From the NCBI GenBank assembly GCA_043748015.1, contig JAYTOA010000136.1, positions 1 through 64,000 of the forward strand: a stretch of 64,000 nt of DNA. Direction: 5' to 3'. Both the position numbers and the translations under genes were made by a program. The number at the start of each line of letters is the position of its first letter. Within the stretch, counting starts at the first letter, position 1. The notes beneath the pieces were generated by a model. That model saw only the letters and a list, made by a program, of their open reading frames with translations. It did not search any database and was not told where the DNA came from. This document shows positions 25,972 to 33,753 of this stretch, one piece after another. Source of the DNA: JAIBBG01 sp043748015. GTDB lineage: Bacteria > Bacteroidota > Bacteroidia > Flavobacteriales_D > Sanyastnellaceae.

Positions 25972-25979
25972 TACATTCG
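25972..25979 (+). promoter_or_regulatory. Predicted -7 promoter box (TTCG variant) of fcl
   Basis: TACATTCG lies in the 22-base gap between the permease stop and fcl and ends 5 bases before the fcl ATG, predicting a leaderless or nearly leaderless message. Confidence 0.45.
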
Positions 25980-25984
25980 CGCAC

Positions 25985-26932
25985 ATGGAAAAAAATGCGC
26001 GCATTTATGTAGCAGGCCATCGCGGTATGGTTGGCAGCGCCATCGTTCGCAAATTGGTGAGCGAAGGTTATCAGAATCTCATTTTGAAAACATCAGGCGA
26101 ACTCGATTTGCGTCATCAAGATGCTGTGCAGGATTTCTTTTCCCGCGAGAAACCCGAATACGTTTTTTTGAGTGCCGCTAAGGTTGGCGGCATCCATGCA
26201 AACAATGTTTACCGCGCAGATTTTTTGTACGACAATTTGATGATAGAAGCGAACATTATTCATGCAAGCTTCCAGCACAAAGTAGAAAAATTGTTGTTCC
26301 TTGGATCATCATGTATTTATCCGAAAATGGCTCCACAGCCATTGAAGGAAGAAAGTTTGCTCACTGGAATTCTAGAGTCAACAAACGAACCTTATGCAAT
26401 TGCAAAAATTGCCGGCATCAAGCTTTGTGAAGCTTATCGCGATCAGCACGGATGTAATTTCATTTCAGCGATGCCGACCAATTTATATGGTCCGAATGAC
26501 AACTATGACTTGAATAATTCACATGTGCTTCCGGCTTTTATCAGAAAATTTCACACAGCAAAAGAAGATGGAATTGACCATGTCGAAGTGTGGGGAACAG
26601 GTTCGCCAATGCGTGAATTTTTGCATGTCAATGACCTCGCTGACGCATGTTATTTTCTCATGAAAAATTACAACGACAAGATGTTTGTGAATGTCGGAAC
26701 GGGTGTCGATCTGACTATAAAATCTTTGGCCGAAATGGTCAAAGAAATTGTCGGGTATGATGGAGACATAAGATGGAATACCGACAAACCGGATGGCACA
26801 CCGCGCAAATTGATGGATGTTGGAAGACTCCATTCGATGGGCTGGAAACACAAAATTGAACTCTCGGATGGTATTCGTTCTGTGTACAAAGAATTTAAAT
26901 CGCTCAACATTGAAAACGTAAGATCAAAGTGA
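25985..26932 (+). CDS. fcl: GDP-L-fucose synthase
   Basis: NADPH-dependent epimerase/reductase that turns GDP-4-keto-6-deoxy-mannose into GDP-L-fucose. 315 residues, extended SDR fold: the N-terminal GHRGMVGSAIVRKL motif binds NADP, the catalytic tyrosine-lysine is in EPYAIAKIAG (YxxxK), and SAMPTNLYGPNDNYDLNNSHVLPA is the usual substrate region. The ATG matches homologues (MEKNARIYVAGHRG). The stop overlaps the next start (GTGA). GDP-mannose dehydratase is not in the window. Points to fucose-containing surface glycan. Confidence 0.95.
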   Translation: MEKNARIYVAGHRGMVGSAIVRKLVSEGYQNLILKTSGELDLRHQDAVQDFFSREKPEYVFLSAAKVGGIHANNVYRADFLYDNLMIEANIIHASFQHKVEKLLFLGSSCIYPKMAPQPLKEESLLTGILESTNEPYAIAKIAGIKLCEAYRDQHGCNFISAMPTNLYGPNDNYDLNNSHVLPAFIRKFHTAKEDGIDHVEVWGTGSPMREFLHVNDLADACYFLMKNYNDKMFVNVGTGVDLTIKSLAEMVKEIVGYDGDIRWNTDKPDGTPRKLMDVGRLHSMGWKHKIELSDGIRSVYKEFKSLNIENVRSK

Positions 26933-28530
26933 GCTGTCCAATTCTAAAATTGATTGATCCGAAGTTGAGATTGATGACACTTGTGATCATCGTATTTGCG
27001 CCTTCAATTTTACATTCACAACAAAAGAATATTTCGTTGAATCGTTTTTTTTCGCAAGAAGTAGAGCGCGCTTATATTGGAGATCGTGTTGAATTCATTC
27101 ATACAGCATCGAAACCCTATCTAGAAAGTCAAATAGACATTGAGCGCGTGGATGGGCTGCGAAAAGACACAACGAAAGTTTACTATGTCGGTTCTGGGAA
27201 ACTATTCAAGCGTCATTTATTTAGTATAAAAAAGGATGATTACTTTCTTGCCATAGATCCCCTATTTGATTTTTCATTTGGCAACGATATATCAGATACC
27301 ACAGCGGGTTATTCAGGACGCAGTCTTTATATGAATCAGCGGGGACTGCAATTCCTTGGAGACGTCGGCAAGCAATTTTCGTTTCAAACAAGTTTTTATG
27401 AGTCGCAGGCATTTGTTCCATGGTATTTGAGACAGCAGGTTGTGGCTACCGGCGTATACCCTGGCTTTGGAAGAACCAAACCATTCAAAGTGCAGGGTTT
27501 CGATTTCGCCATGGCCAATGGCTGGGTCAATTATTCACCCAAGCCTTGGATCAGCGTTCAATTCGGTCAGGGAAAAAATTTCATTGGCAACGGTTATCGA
27601 TCGTTGCTGTTGAGTGACGCAGCATTCTCTTACCCCTACATCAAAGCGATCCTCACATCGCCTGATAAGAAGTGGCAATACAATACCATGTACGCATCAC
27701 TGCAAACGCTCGAGCGCTTGCCACGAGGCGAAGTTCCCGAATCACTTTTCAAACGAAAAGGTGGCAGCTTTCATTATTTAAGTTGGGTGCCAACACCGGG
27801 AATTGAACTGGGACTTTTTGAAGGAATAATATGGGAGCGCTATGATTCTTCTGGCACGAAACCACAGCCATACGGTGGATATATTCCTGTGATGGGCGTG
27901 AATACGGCATTGAATGGATACGGCAACATGAACCATGTTATCACCGGTGTCAATGCACGCTTCATAGTGACGAAACATTCCTTTGTATATGGACAATTTG
28001 TAACTGATGACATTTCATCTTTGCGTTTCGGATATCAACTTGGCATGAAATATTTCGATCTTGGAATTAAGAATCTCGACATACAGTTGGAATGGAATTC
28101 ACTGGCTTCAAATCTTTACACGAGTCATTATTCATTGCAATCTTACAGTCATGTCAATCAACCGCTTGGTCATCCATCAGGCCCGGCTACACAGGAAATG
28201 CTGGCAATTCTGAATTACCGCAAGCACCGATTTATCACACAAGTAAAACTCAATCGTATTTCACATTCAACGGGACCTGAAGGTAATTGGGCAAGTGATC
28301 CCAACATCATTCTCACAAACATTGCCGCGTGGCCTGTTCACTATGTCGATCAGATAGATGTTAACGTAGGAATATTCGTGAACCCTGTGACCAATTTTCA
28401 ATTATCCATTGGCTATACCGGCCGAACAGATCGAACAGACTTCAACTGGATGAATGATGCAAAGCAGCGCACTGATTACCTCTATGTGTCTGTTCGGACA
28501 AATCTCATTAACCGTTATACAGATTTTTAG
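26929..28530 (+). CDS. Wzi/RemB-like outer-membrane beta-barrel protein, second copy
   Basis: 533 residues from GTG 26929, which overlaps the fcl stop; ATG 26974 (MTLVIIVFAPSILHSQ) is a good alternative start at the signal peptide. The core block QFGQGKNFIGNGYRSLLLSD then AAFSYPYIKAI is collinear with the block in the gene at 4589 (GKGKHFWGDGYRSLILSD, ATSYPYARI), and both share SYxHxNQPLGHP/WTATNQSLAHPMG in the C-terminal half. Family: capsule assembly Wzi or RemB-like barrels. Coupling with fcl supports a role in holding a surface polysaccharide at the outer membrane; inferred. Confidence 0.72.
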   Translation: MSCPILKLIDPKLRLMTLVIIVFAPSILHSQQKNISLNRFFSQEVERAYIGDRVEFIHTASKPYLESQIDIERVDGLRKDTTKVYYVGSGKLFKRHLFSIKKDDYFLAIDPLFDFSFGNDISDTTAGYSGRSLYMNQRGLQFLGDVGKQFSFQTSFYESQAFVPWYLRQQVVATGVYPGFGRTKPFKVQGFDFAMANGWVNYSPKPWISVQFGQGKNFIGNGYRSLLLSDAAFSYPYIKAILTSPDKKWQYNTMYASLQTLERLPRGEVPESLFKRKGGSFHYLSWVPTPGIELGLFEGIIWERYDSSGTKPQPYGGYIPVMGVNTALNGYGNMNHVITGVNARFIVTKHSFVYGQFVTDDISSLRFGYQLGMKYFDLGIKNLDIQLEWNSLASNLYTSHYSLQSYSHVNQPLGHPSGPATQEMLAILNYRKHRFITQVKLNRISHSTGPEGNWASDPNIILTNIAAWPVHYVDQIDVNVGIFVNPVTNFQLSIGYTGRTDRTDFNWMNDAKQRTDYLYVSVRTNLINRYTDF

Positions 28531-28588
28531 ATACATTTGAAACCGTCAGCACTTAGTGTTGTCGCCTTCCTTAAAACCTTAGTTCATT

Positions 28589-29686
28589 GTGAGTGAAATT
28601 ATAAGAGAGATTCTTGGTTGTTTTCTGACAGCGTTTTTTTTAGTACTCGTTGCAACGCCGTCCTTGATCAAGGTTGCCAAGTTGAAACACCTGGTAGATG
28701 AGCCGGGTGATGCTCGTAAGCTCCATAGAAGATCCGTTCCTACAATTGGTGGCATCATGATTTTCGCAGGAACCATCATTGGTTATAGCTTGTGGTTTCC
28801 ATCGAAAGAAGGTTGGGTTTTCGGTAATAATTACTTCCCGATAGAAGCGCTCAACGAATTCAAATATCTCGTGGCTTGTATGTTCATCCTTTTCTTTCTT
28901 GGATTGAAAGATGATATTGTAGGTGTTTCACCATCGAAGAAATTGATGATTCACTTATTGGTGGGATTTATTATCGTTTACGTTGCAGATATACGCATTA
29001 CACAATTCTGGGGATTGTTTGAAGTAGACCGTCTTCCTTATTGGTTAAGTCTCATGCTATCGCTATTTGTTTACATCGTCATCGTAAATGCAATCAATCT
29101 GATTGATGGCGTTGACGGTCTGGCCTCAGGAATTGGATTGATAGCCAGCCTTGCCTTTGCGTTCTGGTTTTACAGAACCGGCGACCAACCACTGGCATTG
29201 TTGGCAATGGGTTTAGGAGGCTCGCTGCTTGGATTTCTGGTTTACAATTTTCAACCCGCAAAATTATTTATGGGAGATTCCGGATCGCTCATCATTGGTT
29301 TGGTCCTTTATGTGCTTGCTGTAAAAATGATTGAGTTTCCGGTGAAGAGAATGATGATCATTATGAACCAGGTTCCCAAACCCGTTTTGGCAATGGCCAT
29401 TCTTGCATATCCGCTCATAGACACGCTCAGAGTTTTTATACTGCGCGCATCAAAAGGTCGGTCGCCATTTTCAGCGGATAAAAATCACATTCATCATAAA
29501 CTTTTGTCGTTGGGATTATCACACAGACAAGTTTGTCTCGTGCTCTACACTTTTTCAATCTTGTTGATTCTTCTCACTTTTATGACACCGGCCTATTCAC
29601 CCAACATTGCCTTCATCATTGTGATGTCAGTGGCAACACTCAGTTTGAATTCTGTGTTTCTTTTTAAATCAAAAGATCAGAAGTAA
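28589..29686 (+). CDS. WecA/TagO/MraY-family polyprenyl-phosphate sugar-1-phosphate transferase
   Basis: Inner-membrane enzyme that loads a sugar-1-phosphate from a UDP-sugar on undecaprenyl phosphate, starting a lipid-linked glycan. 365 residues with about ten helices. Motifs: VDEPGDARKLHRRSVPTIGGI, LGLKDDIVGVSPSKKL, NAINLIDGVDGLASGIGLI, LFMGDSGSLIIGL and the cytoplasmic histidine block SPFSADKNHIHHKLLSLGLSHRQ, all of the WecA/TagO type (MraY lacks the histidine block). GTG start at 28589. It closes the plus-strand surface-glycan group that starts at 23716. Confidence 0.92.
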   Translation: MSEIIREILGCFLTAFFLVLVATPSLIKVAKLKHLVDEPGDARKLHRRSVPTIGGIMIFAGTIIGYSLWFPSKEGWVFGNNYFPIEALNEFKYLVACMFILFFLGLKDDIVGVSPSKKLMIHLLVGFIIVYVADIRITQFWGLFEVDRLPYWLSLMLSLFVYIVIVNAINLIDGVDGLASGIGLIASLAFAFWFYRTGDQPLALLAMGLGGSLLGFLVYNFQPAKLFMGDSGSLIIGLVLYVLAVKMIEFPVKRMMIIMNQVPKPVLAMAILAYPLIDTLRVFILRASKGRSPFSADKNHIHHKLLSLGLSHRQVCLVLYTFSILLILLTFMTPAYSPNIAFIIVMSVATLSLNSVFLFKSKDQK

Positions 29687-29700
29687 ACCTTCCTTTCGCG

Positions 29701-30882
29701 TCAATTGAAATTAGGTACAGCGTAGGCTTTCACCATTTTGTCATCGATGGCTTTTGGAGAAAGAATCACCAATCGCTCGATGACATTCCTGAATTCTCTC
29801 ACGTTGCCCGACCATTTTAAATCCTGCAATGCTTTCAAAGCGGAGGCTGTAATTTCTTTTTTCGGTTGCCCATATTCTTCAGAAATCACATTGAGAAAAT
29901 GGTCTGCCAACAGCGGAATGTCGTCCTTTCTTTCGTTGAGTGAGGGAACGCGAATTACGATTACAGACAATCTATGGTACAAGTCTTCGCGAAAATTTCC
30001 TGCCTCAATTTCCTTCCGAAGATCTTTATTGGTAGCTGCAAAAACGCGCACGTTCACTTTAAAATCTTTATCACCACCCACACGAGTAATTTTACTTTCC
30101 TGCAAAGCGCGCAAAACTTTCGCTTGTGCAGAAAGCGACATATCACCGATCTCATCGAGGAAAAGCGTTCCGTTATCTGCCAGTTCAAATTTTCCTTGTC
30201 TCGTCTTGATAGCTGAAGTGAAGGCGCCCTTTTCATGTCCGAACAATTCGCTTTCGATTAACTCAGAAGGAATTGCCGCACAATTCACTTCGATGAACGC
30301 ATTTGCAGCTCTTTCGCTTTTTTCGTGAAGTTGTCGCGCAACAAGTTCTTTTCCTGATCCGTTGCCACCAGTGATGAGCACACGAGCTTCAGTAGGAGCA
30401 ACCGTATCAATCAACTTTTTGATCTCACCAATCGACGCACTTTCACCAACGATGTTTGAGCCAAGAACCTTATTCACCTTGCGTCGCAAAGTCTTCGTTT
30501 CCTTTTCGAGTGTGTGTTGGTTACAAGCGTTGCGTACAGTCACAAGAATGCGGTTAAGATCAAGCGGCTTTTGAATAAAATCATAAGCGCCCTTCTTCAA
30601 AGCATCCACAGCGGTTTCCACATTTCCATGACCCGTGATGATCACCACAGGAGTTTCGATACCCTTTTCCTTCAACTTCGAAAGCACTTCGATACCGTCC
30701 ATTCGCGGCATTTTTATATCACAAAAAATAAGGTCGAACGATTCCTTGTCCACCAGTTTCAGTGCTGAAGGTCCATCCTCAGCTTCCTTCACTTCAAAAG
30801 ATTCATACTCGAGAATTTCCTTGAGTGCTTTCCGAATAGCGGGTTCGTCGTCAATAATGAGAATGCGTGGCATATTTTTCAT
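29701..30882 (-). CDS. Sigma-54-dependent response regulator without C-terminal DNA-binding domain
   Basis: Receiver plus AAA+ activator of RpoN promoters, 393 residues. Receiver: DDEPAIRK, phospho-acceptor D55 in FCDIKMPRMDG, TGHG and IQKPLD. AAA+ domain: Walker A GGNGSGKE (172-179), sigma-54 contact loop GAFTSA (219-224), Walker B TLFLDEIGDM and the sensor region SGNVREFRNVIERL. The protein ends about 25 residues after this helix, where NtrC has a Fis-type helix-turn-helix, so it cannot bind DNA by the usual means and may act from solution. Divergent from the 7TMR-SpoIIE phosphatase, 147 bases apart. No histidine kinase nearby. Confidence 0.92.
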   Translation of the reverse strand: MKNMPRILIIDDEPAIRKALKEILEYESFEVKEAEDGPSALKLVDKESFDLIFCDIKMPRMDGIEVLSKLKEKGIETPVVIITGHGNVETAVDALKKGAYDFIQKPLDLNRILVTVRNACNQHTLEKETKTLRRKVNKVLGSNIVGESASIGEIKKLIDTVAPTEARVLITGGNGSGKELVARQLHEKSERAANAFIEVNCAAIPSELIESELFGHEKGAFTSAIKTRQGKFELADNGTLFLDEIGDMSLSAQAKVLRALQESKITRVGGDKDFKVNVRVFAATNKDLRKEIEAGNFREDLYHRLSVIVIRVPSLNERKDDIPLLADHFLNVISEEYGQPKKEITASALKALQDLKWSGNVREFRNVIERLVILSPKAIDDKMVKAYAVPNFN

Positions 30883-31029
30883 TTCAATGTGTATCGGCGA
30901 AAATAGATTTTAAGGATGGAAATCGCGCTATGAAAAAACTCCGCCCTCATGGAACCTCCAATCGATATTCACGTATAAATTTTTTCATACCACCCAAATT
31001 TGCTATCCGTTAAAAAATATTCAGGCAAA

Positions 31030-33141
31030 ATGAAGCGCTTAGGAAGCACATTCATATTCCTGTTACCGGCAATCATGATTGTCGGTGCCTTCATTGTGTG
31101 CGGAAGAATTTTTATTCCGAAATCCAACGGATATCGGGCAATCACGAAGGACGCCATCCAATACTTGGAAGACGATAAGAAGGTGTTGCATGCCCTGGAA
31201 ATATTCAGCTTAAGAAATGAATTCCAATCATTGCCAAACGGTAGCGACGATCCGAACTTTGGATTCAGCAACAGCAATGTCTGGCTAAAATTCACGATTG
31301 ACCCGGTTCTGCTACCGCACGGTTGCAACATTCTTCAGGTAAACAATCCCTTGCTGAATGAAATTGAATTGTATGAGCTCACGCAAAATGGTCCAGCACT
31401 CATGTCCATCACGGGCGATGCAGTTCCTTTTCACTCACGACCTCTTGATAGCAGGGTATTCAGGTTTCCGATAGGATTCAAAAACAATTTGCCTTCAACA
31501 TTCCTCTTGAAAATCAACAGTGGCGGAGAGCAAATGCTTGCACCGTTGAGTGTTTGGAATCAGGAGACACTTGCGGAAAAAGATTATCAGGACAATTTGA
31601 TGCGCGGTTGCTATTTCGGATTGATCACTTTCGTGTTGTTGTTCACATTGTTTCTGTATCTAAGATTGCGGGAGCAATCATCGCTGTATTATGTGCATTA
31701 CAATTTCAATTTGTTGCTCTTGCAATTTGCATTGAGTGGTTATGCGTTTCAGTTTTTGTGGCCGTCGATACCTTATTTCGCAAATGTCGCCACGCCCTTT
31801 TTCGCATCTCTCTCAATACTTGCGCTGCTTAAATTTTCGCAAAACTTCCTTCAGCTCAAAGACTTTTTCCCAAAGGTGAATGCAATATTTACGAAGCTGG
31901 GATATGTTGTGATTGCAAATGCATTGCTCGCATTGATCTGGACAGAGCGAACTTTTTTCATCAGTGTAATTACGATCAACATCATTGCATTGCTGCTCAA
32001 CTTCGCCATTATACCTGTTGCAATCGCAGTGTTGAGAAAAAACTTCAAGCCTGCGAAATTCTTCTTGATAGGATTTATCACACTTGTCATCACTGTATTC
32101 GGATTCATTGCCACCAATCTTGGATTGATTAAAAACGAATTCTATGCCGACTATGGATTGTTGATAGGAAGCGCAGCCGAAGTTGTACTGCTTTCATTTG
32201 CGGTTGTGGATCGCTTCAGAAGTTTTAAAGAGCAAGCGATTGAAAGCTTGCAAGAGCTCAACAAACTGGAACGTGAACAAAATGAAGTGTTGGAACGAAC
32301 AGTTATAGAGCGGACGGAAGAAATCGTATTGCAGAATTCAAAACTTGAAGCACAGCAAGAAGAAATTCTCAGCAGCATTCGCTATGCAGAGCGCATACAA
32401 AAAAATCTACTTCCAACGTCCGAAGAAATGCAGCGATTGTTTCCCGAATCGTTTGTATTCTATCAACCCAAAGACATTGTGAGCGGCGATTTTTATTGGA
32501 TTGGTCAAACGAAACTCAACGGAATAGATGGTCCGGCACACGATGTAACATTGCTCGCAGCAGGAGATTGCACCGGACATGGTGTTCCCGGAGCGATGGT
32601 GAGTGTGATGGGTTGTAATCTTTTGAGAGAAACGTTGCAGCAACATCCCGAAGCGTCACCGGATGAAATGTTGCGCGAAATTGATGCGCGATTGAAGCAA
32701 ACGATGACAGCGCATGACAGCATTTACACCAGTGATGGAATGGACATGGTGCTATGTGCATTTCAACATGATACCATGGAATTGCGAGTTGCAGGCGCCA
32801 ATAATGATGTGCTCATTTGGAACGGCGTGGACTTCACAACATTGAAAGGAACCGCACGTGCCATTGGAGCGCGTCACACAAACGAGCTGAGTGAATTTAA
32901 ACTTAGTACAGCGCAACTTTCATCAGGCAATGTAGTTTATGCATTTACAGATGGCTTCGCAGATCAATTTGGTGGTGAGAAAAACAAGAAATTGAAAATC
33001 GCCGGTCTGAAGAAATTATTGATGGAAATTGTACAATTACCAATGGATGCGCAGAAAGAAATTGTCAGTAGTTATTTTCAAACATGGAAAGGTGATAACG
33101 ATCAGATCGATGATGTTTGCCTCATTGCAGTAAAAGTCTAA
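31030..33141 (+). CDS. 7TMR-DISM receptor with SpoIIE-type PP2C phosphatase domain
   Basis: Transmembrane signalling phosphatase, 703 residues. A signal/anchor helix, an extracellular 7TMR-DISM beta domain (about 30-190, with NVWLKFTI and LLNEIELYEL), seven helices (about 195-400), a coiled coil (about 405-470, LEREQNEVLERTVIERTEE region) ending in IRYAERIQKNLLP, and a SpoIIE/RsbU-like PP2C domain with PKDIVSGDFYW, AAGDCTGHGVPGAMVSVMG, and a late YAFTDGFADQFGG plus DDQIDDVCLIAVKV-like end. The metal aspartates D in SGDFYW, GDCTGHG and DGFAD are present. It should dephosphorylate an anti-sigma-factor antagonist. ATG 31030 gives the signal sequence; TTG 31000 is 30 bases upstream. Confidence 0.92.
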   Translation: MKRLGSTFIFLLPAIMIVGAFIVCGRIFIPKSNGYRAITKDAIQYLEDDKKVLHALEIFSLRNEFQSLPNGSDDPNFGFSNSNVWLKFTIDPVLLPHGCNILQVNNPLLNEIELYELTQNGPALMSITGDAVPFHSRPLDSRVFRFPIGFKNNLPSTFLLKINSGGEQMLAPLSVWNQETLAEKDYQDNLMRGCYFGLITFVLLFTLFLYLRLREQSSLYYVHYNFNLLLLQFALSGYAFQFLWPSIPYFANVATPFFASLSILALLKFSQNFLQLKDFFPKVNAIFTKLGYVVIANALLALIWTERTFFISVITINIIALLLNFAIIPVAIAVLRKNFKPAKFFLIGFITLVITVFGFIATNLGLIKNEFYADYGLLIGSAAEVVLLSFAVVDRFRSFKEQAIESLQELNKLEREQNEVLERTVIERTEEIVLQNSKLEAQQEEILSSIRYAERIQKNLLPTSEEMQRLFPESFVFYQPKDIVSGDFYWIGQTKLNGIDGPAHDVTLLAAGDCTGHGVPGAMVSVMGCNLLRETLQQHPEASPDEMLREIDARLKQTMTAHDSIYTSDGMDMVLCAFQHDTMELRVAGANNDVLIWNGVDFTTLKGTARAIGARHTNELSEFKLSTAQLSSGNVVYAFTDGFADQFGGEKNKKLKIAGLKKLLMEIVQLPMDAQKEIVSSYFQTWKGDNDQIDDVCLIAVKV

Positions 33142-33143
33142 AA

Positions 33144-33668
33144 TCAGTCTTTAGTAAGTACGGAAATTCTACCGGCGCGGATGAATCTCTTTCGGAAATA
33201 ATCGGAATTCTCATAAACTTCTACGAGTACACCGGCTTGTACCGTAGCGTGAATCATGGTAACAGAAGTATTATCCACAGCTTTCACTATGGCCACGTGA
33301 CCAATACTCTTTTTCGAAACTTTTCTACCCGAGAAAAAGAGAAGATCACCGGGTTGCAATTTTTTCCATTTCACATTCTCGCACATTTCTGCAATGCCGC
33401 CACTGGTATGAGGAAGCTTTACTCCGTATTTCCCATAAACATGCATGACAAACCCCGAGCAGTCAAAGGATTTTGGACCGCAAGATCCGAATCCATATTT
33501 ACAACCAGTGAAAGTTTGCGCATAGGTTAAAACGCTGTCAACCATTGATGTATTCGCAATGGTTACATAAGCAGAATCCGGATAAGCTACGGTGAGGGAA
33601 TCGGTCTGACCGAAAAATTTCCCGTGAATAAATAACAATGAGAGAATAAAAATCAGCTTATGGTACAT
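33144..33668 (-). CDS. NlpC/P60-family cell-wall hydrolase
   Basis: Exported peptidoglycan endopeptidase, 174 residues. The signal peptide MYHKLIFILSLLFIHGKFFGQ starts at the minus-strand ATG 33668. The NlpC/P60 catalytic triad is visible: C in FDCSGFVMHVYGK, H in SIGHVAIVKAV and a third polar residue H in MIHATV. PGDLLFFSGRKVSKKS is the usual core strand. The open frame runs upstream past the promoter box, which excludes longer starts. Divergent from uvrD and convergent (2 bases) with the phosphatase gene. Confidence 0.92.
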   Translation of the reverse strand: MYHKLIFILSLLFIHGKFFGQTDSLTVAYPDSAYVTIANTSMVDSVLTYAQTFTGCKYGFGSCGPKSFDCSGFVMHVYGKYGVKLPHTSGGIAEMCENVKWKKLQPGDLLFFSGRKVSKKSIGHVAIVKAVDNTSVTMIHATVQAGVLVEVYENSDYFRKRFIRAGRISVLTKD

Positions 33669-33672
33669 GCTG

Positions 33673-33680
33673 CAAAAGTA
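33673..33680 (-). promoter_or_regulatory. Predicted -7 promoter box of the NlpC/P60 gene
   Basis: TACTTTTG on the minus strand, a perfect TAnnTTTG, ends 4 bases before the ATG at 33668; a leaderless message is predicted. Confidence 0.55.
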
Positions 33681-33741
33681 ACTCGTTGAAAAAGGTCGTA
33701 TTTGTTTGCATTCACAACGAGGAAGGAGGAGGCACAAACTT

Positions 33742-33749
33742 TACTTTTG
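33742..33749 (+). promoter_or_regulatory. Predicted -7 promoter box of uvrD/pcrA
   Basis: TACTTTTG, the same 8-mer as the divergent box 62 bases away, ends 4 bases before GTG 33754. This decides the start: the in-frame upstream codons lie before the box. Confidence 0.55.
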
Positions 33750-33753
33750 CAGG

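Noticed and set aside
29738..30328. Open frame of 196 codons on the plus strand
   Set aside because: Antisense to the AAA+ domain of the sigma-54 regulator.
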